From assembly GCA_019308985.1 (NCBI GenBank), contig JAFDHB010000067.1, positions 1 through 24,566 of the forward strand: 24,566 nt of DNA. The letters run 5' to 3'. The translations under genes were made by a program, and so were the position numbers. Under the pieces are notes generated by a model. The model was not told the DNA's origin. It ran no database searches and saw nothing but the letters and a program-made list of their open reading frames with translations. The first letter of the stretch is position 1. Each line of letters begins with the position of its first letter. This document shows, in pieces, positions 15,101-22,145 of the stretch. Source of the stretch: Deltaproteobacteria bacterium. Lineage in GTDB: Bacteria; Desulfobacterota; DSM-4660; Desulfatiglandales; HGW-15.

Positions 15101-16927
15101 ATGTGCGGGATAGTGTGCTACGTAGGCAAAAAGAAGGCCAAGCCGATACTCTTGGAGGGGTTGAAGAGGCTGGAGTACAGGGGGTATGATTCAGCGGGCC
15201 TGGCAATCCAGGACGGCAACCATATCCATTGCTTCAAGGCCGTGGGAAAGATATCCGAGCTGGAGAAAAAGACGAACGGCCTGGATCTCTGTGGTACGAC
15301 CGGTATCGCCCACACCAGATGGGCAACCCACGGAGAACCGTCAGAGGTCAATGCGCATCCGCAAAGGGACCAAGAGGAAAACGTCTTTGTTATTCATAAC
15401 GGCATAATTGAGAATTACCACTCCCTGAAAAAGAAGTTGGAGAAATCCGGTATCGTGTTCCGCTCGGAGACCGACACGGAGGTACTGCCCCATCTCATAG
15501 CACTCAATTTTGATGGGGACCTGAACGAGGCGGTCAGGAAGACCATGGCACAGGTGGAAGGGACATTCGGTCTGGCGGTAATCCACAAGCACACGCCAGG
15601 GGAGGTGGTAGTAGCCAGAAGAGGCAGCCCCTTGATAATAGGCATAGGCAAGGAGGAGAATTTTGCGGCCTCGGACGTGGCCGCAATGGTCAGGTACACG
15701 AACAAGGTTATTCATCTGAATGACAATGAACTGGCCACCCTTTCTAACGATGGGGTAACAATCTCCACGGCCCAAGCGAAGACGGTTCAACGGGATACGG
15801 AGACCGTAGAGTGGCAACCTGAAGATGCGGAGTTAAACGGCTTCCCCCACTTCATGTTGAAGGAGATATTTGAACAGCCCGAAACCATAAGAAACGCCAT
15901 GAGGGGGAGGCTTGAACCGGGAGAAGGGGTTCCCAAGCTAGGCGGTATAATGCCAGTATGGGATAAATTGAAGGAGTGCCGGCACATCGTGATAGTGGCC
16001 TGCGGAACATCATACTATGCGGGGTGCGTGGGACGGTATATATTCGAAAAACTGACCGAGATAGACGTGGAAGTGGAGCTTGCCTCTGAGTTTCGATACC
16101 GGAAATTGAACTTTCCACCCAACACCTTCATCATTGCCATAAGTCAATCCGGGGAGACAGCGGATACATTGGCGGCCATAAAGGAGGCGAAAAGAAAGGG
16201 AGCCCACCTCATGGGAATCGTAAACGTGGTGGGAAGCTCCATATCGAGAGAGACAGATGCGGGAATCTATTGCCATGCCGGTCCTGAAATAGGGGTAGCC
16301 TCTACTAAGATATTCATCTCCCAGTTGACGATCTTGACCCTCTTGGCCCTCTTGCTGGGCAGACACCAAAACTTATCCTTAACCGAGGGAGTGGAGGCCA
16401 TCAAGGCCCTTTCCGCATTGCCGGATCAATTGAAAAAGATCTTGAGTCAGGACAACCAGATCCAGGCTATTGCGGAGAAATACTATAGATACAAGAACTG
16501 GCTATTCCTTGGAAGGAAGTACGGGTACCCAATAGCAATGGAAGGGGCCCTCAAGCTCAAGGAAATTTCCTATATCCACGCAGAAGGATATGCCGCGGGT
16601 GAAATGAAACACGGGCCTATAGCCCTCATAAACCCAGAGATGCCTACCGTGGCAATAGTTCCAAGGGATGCCATGCACGAAAAGATGTTAAGCAATATCC
16701 ATGAAATAAAGAGCAGGAGAGGCCCGGTAATAGCTATAGCCACCGAAGGAGACGAAAAAGTAAAGGAAATGGCCGATGATGTCATAGAATTGCCACCAAC
16801 CCTGGACTATCTTTACCCCATCCTTTGTGTAGTTCCCTGTCAGCTCCTTGCTTATCACTGCGCCAGGTTCTTGAATAGAGATATAGACAAGCCCAGGAAC
16901 TTGGCCAAGAGCGTTACCGTCGAGTGA
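15101..16927 (+). CDS. glmS: Glutamine--fructose-6-phosphate aminotransferase (isomerizing)
   Basis: Makes glucosamine-6-phosphate, the entry step to UDP-GlcNAc for peptidoglycan and lipopolysaccharide. Full length at 608 residues. The N-terminal Ntn-glutaminase domain begins MCGIVCYVG with catalytic Cys2, followed by RLEYRGYDSAG, HTRWATHGEP and HNGIIENY. Two SIS sugar-isomerase domains follow: CGTSYYAG and ISQSGETADTLAA in the first, and KEISYIHAEGYAAGEMKHGPIALI in the second. It ends with the typical DKPRNLAKSVTVE. The Shine-Dalgarno (AGGAGAGG) lies inside the end of the PBP gene. I saw no glmS ribozyme; the 3-base gap leaves no room. Confidence 0.99.
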   Translation: MCGIVCYVGKKKAKPILLEGLKRLEYRGYDSAGLAIQDGNHIHCFKAVGKISELEKKTNGLDLCGTTGIAHTRWATHGEPSEVNAHPQRDQEENVFVIHNGIIENYHSLKKKLEKSGIVFRSETDTEVLPHLIALNFDGDLNEAVRKTMAQVEGTFGLAVIHKHTPGEVVVARRGSPLIIGIGKEENFAASDVAAMVRYTNKVIHLNDNELATLSNDGVTISTAQAKTVQRDTETVEWQPEDAELNGFPHFMLKEIFEQPETIRNAMRGRLEPGEGVPKLGGIMPVWDKLKECRHIVIVACGTSYYAGCVGRYIFEKLTEIDVEVELASEFRYRKLNFPPNTFIIAISQSGETADTLAAIKEAKRKGAHLMGIVNVVGSSISRETDAGIYCHAGPEIGVASTKIFISQLTILTLLALLLGRHQNLSLTEGVEAIKALSALPDQLKKILSQDNQIQAIAEKYYRYKNWLFLGRKYGYPIAMEGALKLKEISYIHAEGYAAGEMKHGPIALINPEMPTVAIVPRDAMHEKMLSNIHEIKSRRGPVIAIATEGDEKVKEMADDVIELPPTLDYLYPILCVVPCQLLAYHCARFLNRDIDKPRNLAKSVTVE

Positions 16928-16993
16928 AAGAAAAATGGAGATGAGCCGCGTGAATTCCCTATGCCCGTGAAAGGGTGTTTGGTGTGATTTGTC

Positions 16994-18156
16994 ATGTCGA
17001 AAATGAAAAAAATATTTGATCGGATAGAAGGATACAGGGGCGAAATCGTCACCCTCCAGAGGGAGTTGACCTCGAGGGTGGCAATAGGGCCCGAAAACGG
17101 GGGAACGGGAGAGCACGAAAAGGCCGAGTTCCTCAGAGACAGGCTACAGGATCTGGGACCGGGTCTCTTTGAAGAGATCAGGGCACCAGAGGAGAAGGCC
17201 AGGGATGGATATCGGCCCAATCTCCTGTATGGGAAAGCGATCCCTACGTGGTCAGAGTAGAGGGGGACAGGATAATAGGCAGGGGAGTACATGATAATCA
17301 TCATGGTATCATAAGCTCCTACCTTTCACTCAAGGCGATATTTGAAACAGGGGCAATAAACGTCCGGCCGGTGGGCTTGATATTCGTAGCGGACGAGGAG
17401 ACAGGGAGCCCATTCGGACTGGATTACATCCTCACCCATCACGGGCATTTCTTTGACCCCCGAGACCTGATCGTTGTCCCGGACGGGGGCAATGAAGACG
17501 GCACCATGATCGAGGTTGCCGAGAAATCCATGCTGTGGCTTAAGTTCACGGTTCTGGGCAAGCAGTGCCATGCAAGCACCCCTGACAAGGGGAAGAACAG
17601 TCTGGTCGGCACTGCCAGACTCATCCTTGAGCTGGGAAGGCTGAAAGATGTCTTCTCCATGGAGGACGAACTGTTTCGTCCCAAGCGTTCCACCATCGAG
17701 CCCACCAAGATAGAGGCCAATGTGGCCAATGTGAACACCATTCCCGGAAGAGACGTCTTCTACCTGGACTGCAGAATACTGCCCTGCTACCAGGTAGACC
17801 AGGTCCTGGAAGAGGCCAGAAAAATCAGTAGTGAAGTGGAAAAAGAAACGGGATTGTCAATCACGGTAGAACAGGCCTACAGGCAGGAAAATTCCAATCC
17901 AACCCCGGTTGACGCCCCCGTCGTAAGGGCGCTGTCTTCGGCGATCAAGTTTGTAACGGGAAAGGCGGCAAGCCCAAGGGGCATAGGGGGAGGAACGGTC
18001 GCTGCCTTTTTCCGCAAGAAGGGGCTTCCGGCCGCCGTGTGGATGACCTCTCCTGACTCGGCCCATCAACCCAACGAGTACTGTCTCATAAGCAACATTA
18101 TCAGCGATGCCAAGGTCTTTGCGTGTCTTTACATGGACAGGTTTGATTGGGGCTAG
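16994..18156 (+). pseudogene. M20-family metallopeptidase, broken by an internal deletion and frameshift
   Basis: Two overlapping frames together make one M20 (ArgE/DapE/YgeY-like) peptidase. The first frame (16994-17260) encodes the N-terminus up to YRPNLL; the second carries on from WESDPYVVRVEGDRIIGRG at 17230 to 18156. Later metal-site elements are present: GVHDNHHG, ADEETGS, the VVPDGG aspartate region and the final SPDSAHQPNEY histidine. What is missing between the two is the ~30-residue segment that holds the first metal-binding motif (the H-x-D, usually followed by V-V-P). So this is not a simple one-base shift: about 75-90 bases appear to be lost near 17222-17229. As written the gene cannot make an active peptidase. 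An assembly error is the main alternative. Single gene after glmS, separated by 66 bases. Confidence 0.82.
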
Positions 18157-18170
18157 ATTTCACTAACGCT

Positions 18171-18878
18171 TTATGCATGCTCGTTCAGCAACCTGAGAAA
18201 ATCATGCCAATCTTTTATCTCCAGGCACTGCCCATTAGGGCGCCCCGGATTCTTCTCCCTGTTGTACCATACTGCTCCCATACCAACACCAAGCGCCCCG
18301 TTGATATCGTGGGACAGGGAGTTCCCGATGAACCAGATATCCCCGGGGCTCATGGAAAGTCTGGATGCGCCCACAAAGAACAGGGCTGCATGGGGTTTTC
18401 GGATTCCGTAATCAGAGCTGGATATAACAAAATCAAAGTGTTGGGCTATCCCGTAGCTTTCTACTTCCATGAGCAGGGTTTCTCCGCTGAACGCCGAATT
18501 GCTTATGATGCCCATTGGTATATCCTCGCGGGACATGGTCGTCAACACATCCCTGATACCGGGCTCAAGGGAGGTCCGGTTGGAGGCGATCCAGAATTCC
18601 TTCTCCATTTCCTGCGGAGCCAAGCTGGACTTGATTCCAAAGATTTGAAAAACGATCTTCTGTAGCATGAAGATGGGCCATTCGATTCGTGATATTTCGT
18701 GGTCCTTCTTGATACCATCGTAGAGTTGAATGACGAACTCATGAATGTCTTTGACCTCCAGTGTCCCGGGGTTGTCTGACAGGGCTATGAGCCTGTCGAC
18801 TCCTGCAATGGGATCAAAGGATATCTCTGTAAGGATCGTGTTGCCGAGATCGAACAATATTCCTTTGGGTCTTTCCAC
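18171..18878 (-). CDS. HAD-superfamily hydrolase
   Basis: A 235-residue HAD phosphatase-like protein. Motif I is Asp10-Leu-Gly-Asn-Thr14 (LFDLGNTIL): the nucleophile Asp10 is present but the usual second aspartate is Gly, a variant seen in a group of HAD subfamily IA proteins. Motif II is ISNS (Ser/Thr), motif III is the Lys in YGIRKPHAALF, and motif IV is FIGNSLSHDINGA with the acidic residue retained. A helical cap occupies ~20-110. Loss of the second Asp often reduces phosphoryl-transfer hydrolysis; activity cannot be assumed. The start is GTG at 18878, with AAAGG 9 bases upstream. It converges with the M20 gene (14-base gap). Confidence 0.9.
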   Translation of the reverse strand: MERPKGILFDLGNTILTEISFDPIAGVDRLIALSDNPGTLEVKDIHEFVIQLYDGIKKDHEISRIEWPIFMLQKIVFQIFGIKSSLAPQEMEKEFWIASNRTSLEPGIRDVLTTMSREDIPMGIISNSAFSGETLLMEVESYGIAQHFDFVISSSDYGIRKPHAALFFVGASRLSMSPGDIWFIGNSLSHDINGALGVGMGAVWYNREKNPGRPNGQCLEIKDWHDFLRLLNEHA

Positions 18879-19149
18879 TATTGGAGACCTTTGTATAACC
18901 TTCCAAAAATTGCTAATGCACGCCTACACATGCACAAATAATACATAATATCATCAAGTTTTGCAGTAAGGCAACCATGTTGCCGTCCCAAAAATGGGTT
19001 TTGCAAAAGTCTCTATTGAACCCAGGGGCCTTCTGACTTCCTTTTTCCTATCTCCCCCGGCTCCCTCTCATGGATTCGTTGAGTATTTTCTCAGGTGCAG
19101 GAATTGAAACCGCTATTGGCCAGATTTGATAAACGACAGGAAAAAACAT

Positions 19150-19839
19150 TCAACCCGAGATCTCCTTTAGGTGAGCATAAAACTGGGGTGGAATGAATTC
19201 ACAATTCTTTTTTTCGGGCCTTCTCCAATACAAGTGTATCCTGGCAGTCCCTTTTCGCTGAAAGTATTTCACCACGATCTTGTACCACCCTGGTTGTGAT
19301 ATATCAACGATAGTCTCTCTAGAGAAACGGTCGCCTCCCCAAGAGGGATCATTTATGACCACCTTGTCATCTATCAGGACAATGATTCCGTCATTGACCA
19401 TGGATTTCATGAGGTATCTGCCCTTGGATGGAAACTTGATCAGTCCCCACATATACATTGCAACACCCCTGTGTGTTCCACTGTCAAAGACGTTCAGCTT
19501 TTTCCTGTTTTCTCCAAGAAAATGGTGGTTCAAGTAAGGGATAGCCTTGCCCGGTTTTCCCCAGCTGAAGGGGGGCTTCCCCTGGGGCATGGCGGCAATT
19601 CGGTGTATATAGAAGTCAGTGAAGTACCAGACCTTGAGGCCGGGTTCTATATCCGCTGCACCGGGTTGAGGGCTAAGGGGCTTCAGTCCTGTGACGTGGT
19701 CAGCGGCCGGCAGGGTCTTCACCTTCGCCTGTTTTCCTGATGTCTGGGCACAGCCGAAAAGCATAAGAGGCGTGATCAATAATATCAGGAGGAGAGAATT
19801 GAAGGTGCCCATTGCCCCATCTGTCCTGTCTGATTTCAT
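19150..19839 (-). CDS. PA14-domain lipoprotein
   Basis: A 229-residue predicted lipoprotein: lipobox LFGC with the lipidated Cys30 after a hydrophobic stretch (~13-28). After a short linker, residues ~65-215 look like a PA14 beta-barrel: GLKVWYFTDFY at its start, MWGLIKFPSKGRYLMKSMVNDGIIVLIDDKVVINDPS in the middle (the DDG-like turn) and GWYKIVVKYFQRKGTARIHLYW at its end. PA14 domains bind carbohydrates or act as spacers in secreted proteins. ATG 19839 is preceded by AAGGGG with a 7-base gap; a second in-frame ATG is 9 codons in. Outer-membrane anchoring is likely. It stands alone. Confidence 0.85.
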   Translation of the reverse strand: MKSDRTDGAMGTFNSLLLILLITPLMLFGCAQTSGKQAKVKTLPAADHVTGLKPLSPQPGAADIEPGLKVWYFTDFYIHRIAAMPQGKPPFSWGKPGKAIPYLNHHFLGENRKKLNVFDSGTHRGVAMYMWGLIKFPSKGRYLMKSMVNDGIIVLIDDKVVINDPSWGGDRFSRETIVDISQPGWYKIVVKYFQRKGTARIHLYWRRPEKKNCEFIPPQFYAHLKEISG

Positions 19840-19964
19840 GGTTCATACCCCTTTTTTGAAATGTCACTGCTTGGGTCAACATATAGGGATTATTCCTCGG
19901 GGTCAAGCTTGATTTCTCCTAAACCGGCTCAACCGTGAGGGCCTCGGAGCGGCTCCTTTAGTTT

Positions 19965-19993
19965 TTGACAAAGTTAAGCATTTTCGTTATAAA
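19965..19993 (+). promoter_or_regulatory. Strong sigma70 promoter for tRNA-Leu
   Basis: Perfect TTGACA (19965-19970), 17-base spacer, TATAAA (19988-19993). The start would be near 20000, giving a ~95-base 5' leader to the tRNA. Confidence 0.8.
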
Positions 19994-20095
19994 AACCTAA
20001 TGGGGTGACAGGAATTTCTCTGTGTCAACGCGTGCCTCCTATCTTTTTCGTCGGAGCCCCAATAGTTCCGTGAGGCTGACAGGAGGGCCCAATGT

Positions 20096-20183
20096 GCCTG
20101 GGTGGCGGAACTGGTAGACGCAAGGGACTTAAAATCCCTTGGGGCTATGCCCCGTGCGGGTTCGATTCCCGCCCCAGGCACCA
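20096..20183 (+). tRNA. tRNA-Leu (UAA)
   Basis: Class II cloverleaf. The acceptor stem GCCTGGG (20096-20102) pairs with CCCAGGC (20173-20179). The anticodon arm reads AGGGA-CTTAAAA-TCCCT, so the anticodon is UAA. A long variable arm (GGGGCTATGCCCC region) marks it as Leu, and the T loop has TTCGATT. The terminal CCA is encoded (20181-20183). It is read on the + strand towards the convergent tRNA-Arg. Confidence 0.96.
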
Positions 20184-20190
20184 CAACAGC

Positions 20191-20225
20191 AAAAAAGGGG
20201 GACAGGAAAAAAAGCCCGCCCCCTT
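20191..20225 (-). terminator. Rho-independent terminator of tRNA-Arg
   Basis: AAGGGGG (20195-20201) and CCCCCTT (20219-20225) form a 7-bp stem. Read on the minus strand it is followed by a run of T (the A tract at 20191-20196 of the + strand), as expected for the tRNA-Arg transcript. In the + direction the T-tract is weak, so for tRNA-Leu it is at best partial. Confidence 0.65.
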
Positions 20226-20235
20226 GAAATTGCTC

Positions 20236-20312
20236 TGGTGGGCGATAGGTGACTCGAACACCTGACCTTTGGTTCCGGAGACCAACGCTCTATCCAACTG
20301 AGCTAATCGCCC
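20236..20312 (-). tRNA. tRNA-Arg (CCG)
   Basis: On the minus strand the acceptor stem GGGCGAT pairs with ATCGCCC, the D arm has AGCTCAGTTGGATAGAGC, and the anticodon arm is TTGGT-CTCCGGA-ACCAA, giving anticodon CCG, which reads CGG. The T arm has GGTTCGA-like GTTCGAGTC. The discriminator is A and CCA is encoded (20236-20238). Confidence 0.95.
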
Positions 20313-20321
20313 TTTTTCGTT

Positions 20322-20350
20322 ATTCTAGAGCCTTTTGCAATAGTGGTCAA
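20322..20350 (-). promoter_or_regulatory. Sigma70 promoter for tRNA-Arg
   Basis: On the minus strand TTGACC (20345-20350), 17-base spacer, TAGAAT (20322-20327); both 5/6 to consensus. The -10 is about 10 bases from the mature 5' end of the tRNA. Confidence 0.7.
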
Positions 20351-20399
20351 CCGGGATTTTTCTTCTTAGGCAGGATTATGTAAGAGGGTGGTTTCCAAA

Positions 20400-20523
20400 C
20401 TTAGTGCTTCGATTCGCAATTACGGTGGCGTATCTTTCGGATGAGCATCTTTATTAGTGCTCACTCAGCACTAAGTCCTGAGTAAATAAATACGTTAGGG
20501 TATTTATGAATCGAAGGACTTAG
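20400..20523. repeat. Nested palindromic repeat element (MITE/REP-like)
   Basis: About 123 bp with imperfect terminal inverted repeats (20401-20423 against 20500-20522; 18 of 23 positions agree, sharing CTTCGATTC/GAATCGAAG). Inside are several perfect inverted pairs: CTTAGTGCT 20400-20408 with AGCACTAAG 20467-20475; TTAGTGCT 20454-20461 with AGCACTAA 20467-20474 (5-base loop); CTAAGTCCT 20471-20479 with AGGACTTAG 20515-20523; ATAAATAC 20486-20493 with GTATTTAT 20500-20507. No ORF of substance. It can fold in mutually exclusive ways. Confidence 0.7.
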
Positions 20524-20552
20524 GTTATTTCTTTAATTTGTTTTTTGAAGTA

Positions 20553-20614
20553 CTTAATGTTAATTAAGCACAACATGAAAAAATCTTGACAGAAACATCC
20601 AACTATGCTAAAAA
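20553..20614 (+). promoter_or_regulatory. Promoter region of the acidic-protein gene
   Basis: Perfect TTGACA (20586-20591), 17-base spacer, TAAAAA (20609-20614). Just upstream is the inverted repeat CTTAAT (20553-20558) / ATTAAG (20563-20568), a possible operator. The remaining ~200 bases to the start codon form a long leader in which I recognise no known riboswitch or T-box. Confidence 0.5.
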
Positions 20615-20821
20615 TAAGACAAATAGCTTAAATTTTGGGCCTTGATAGGGTTTGTCCGTGAGGAAAGGGGTATCTGTGTTGTAATTCCTCATTTCCGGGG
20701 AAAAGAGCCGCGGGGAATGACAAAGTGTTCGGGAATTCAGACCTGGCCCCACGATGCTCATGGATATCGATAGGCTGCCAGGCAGGATGGTTAGCGAAAA
20801 TCTATTATTTAGGGGATCCCG

Positions 20822-21811
20822 ATGGAAGACAGAGAGGATCAGAAGAAAGAAATAACCGAAGAAGACTTAATAGACTTTGAGCTGGATGACCTCGAGCTCG
20901 AGGCCGAGCTCGGAGATAGGGCGGCAGACGGGGACGAGGAAATCCTGGAGCTTGTTGACCTGGTGGAAGAAGGGAAAAAGAAAAGGGAAGAAGTCCAGGA
21001 AGACACTGAGATATTGGAGGAGGGAAAAGGGCCTGCCGAATCCGAAGGAGAGATAGAATTTGCTACGGATGAACTATCTGATCTTGCCGTGGAAGAGGGA
21101 GAAGAAAAGAGAGTAGACGAGACGTCATCGGACTTGGGCCTGTCTGACTTGTCTCTTTCAGACCTAGCCCTGGAGGAAGAATCAGGGGAAGAGTCGGAGG
21201 TGCTGGAGGATTCTGAGCTTGATCTTGAGAAGCTGCTGGACGACGAGTCCAGGGAGACTATTGATCTAAGTGTCGGTGAGGAGGAGGCAGAACAAGCGAC
21301 CGGACCTGCTCAGGAGGAAGAGGTTACTGAAAGGCAACTTGAGGGCATGCTCGAGGAGGCACCCACGGAACTTGTGGACTTGAAGCTGGAGGAAGCTGGA
21401 AAAAGGGAGGAAGGTCAAGTCGAGCCGGGAGAGGCCGAACAGGCCTCAGGGGCAGCCGCCCAGGGCTTGGAAGAGGCAGCCAGAGGGAAGGGTGGCACAG
21501 CCGAATTGGCAAAAGAGGTCCAGCCGGAGGAGGCGGAGATAACAGAGGCTGTGAAGGAAGAGATAAAAGTCAGTGAAGCGATTCCGGCAATCGGGAAAAC
21601 CCCGACTCCTGAAGAAGTTCGAAGAGAGGGTGTTGCTCCGGGAGAGGTAACACCGGCAATTACAGAGGAAAAGATCGAAGAAATAGTGACAAGGGTCGTC
21701 ACCGAGGTCTTGGAGCGGGTGACAAGGGAGACTATGGCCGAGGTAGCAGAGAGGGTGATCAAAGAGGCGATTGATGCCCTGAAAGAGAGCATTGAGTCGT
21801 CAGAAGGTTGA
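20822..21811 (+). CDS. Glu-rich, disordered acidic protein with C-terminal helical tail
   Basis: A 329-residue protein of strongly acidic, low-complexity composition, predicted to be mostly disordered. Short hydrophobic-acidic motifs recur: EILELVDLVEEG (40-51), the SDLGLSDLSLSDLAL run (103-117), ELDLEKLLDD (132-141) and ELVDLKLEE. The last ~48 residues (282-329) differ: EEKIEEIVTRVV, VLERVTRETMAEVAERV and IKEAIDALKESIE form amphipathic helices. An acidic disordered body with a C-terminal helical oligomerisation tail is the layout of PopZ-like polar scaffolds, but I do not claim homology. There is no signal peptide or membrane segment, so it is cytoplasmic. AGGGGA precedes the ATG at 20822. 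It ends at a strong terminator, upstream of valS. Function unknown. Confidence 0.85.
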   Translation: MEDREDQKKEITEEDLIDFELDDLELEAELGDRAADGDEEILELVDLVEEGKKKREEVQEDTEILEEGKGPAESEGEIEFATDELSDLAVEEGEEKRVDETSSDLGLSDLSLSDLALEEESGEESEVLEDSELDLEKLLDDESRETIDLSVGEEEAEQATGPAQEEEVTERQLEGMLEEAPTELVDLKLEEAGKREEGQVEPGEAEQASGAAAQGLEEAARGKGGTAELAKEVQPEEAEITEAVKEEIKVSEAIPAIGKTPTPEEVRREGVAPGEVTPAITEEKIEEIVTRVVTEVLERVTRETMAEVAERVIKEAIDALKESIESSEG

Positions 21812-21860
21812 GGCCCAGACCAAGAAAAGCCTTTAAATTTGTGGAAAACTGTGCTTATTT

Positions 21861-21888
21861 AAGGGGTTGCCTCTGCGCAACCCCTTTT
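21861..21888 (+). terminator. Rho-independent terminator of the acidic-protein gene
   Basis: Perfect 10-bp stem AAGGGGTTGC (21861-21870) / GCAACCCCTT (21877-21886) with a 6-base loop and TTTT at its end. It separates the acidic-protein transcript from valS. Confidence 0.88.
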
Positions 21889-21955
21889 CAATTTGTTGGT
21901 GAAAGATATGGTGATGCGCGCCTGAAAGAAAAGGGATCTCTTTGCGAGTGAATGA

Positions 21956-22117
21956 GAGACCTTTGAAAAACGCGGAATTTTGTTCAAGATTAAGGAAGGC
22001 GAAAATTTCAACCACAGGAATACATATCCAGTATTTTGAGGACTTACCCGCCTGAGGCGGACTGAGTTTGAGCCTGACGCAGAGATTGGGCAAAAGGGGG
22101 CGTTTTTCAATGGTCTC
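21956..22117. mobile_element. MITE-like inverted-repeat element upstream of valS
   Basis: A 162-bp element whose ends are an 18-base inverted repeat with one mismatch: GAGACCTTTGAAAAACGC (21956-21973) against the reverse complement of 22100-22117. Weaker similarity continues inward (TTTTG in both). Near its right half is the palindrome CCGCC-TGA-GGCGG (22048-22060). It has no credible coding sequence. AATGA occurs just outside the left end (21951-21955) and again at 22122-22126, but 4 bases off the right end, so a target-site duplication is uncertain. It fills most of the 334-base gap between the acidic-protein gene and valS; the rest holds only the terminator. Confidence 0.65.
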
Positions 22118-22145
22118 AAATAATGATGTGGGAGTACTGGTATAT

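Noticed and set aside
15097..15101. glmS ribozyme
   Set aside because: The gap between the PBP stop and glmS ATG is 3 bases, too small, and no ribozyme core is visible in the upstream coding sequence.
19987..20184. 65-codon minus-strand ORF resembling annotated 'hypothetical proteins'
   Set aside because: It is the antisense translation of tRNA-Leu and its leader; the GAGIEPARG-type string is a well-known artefact of tRNA-Leu genes.
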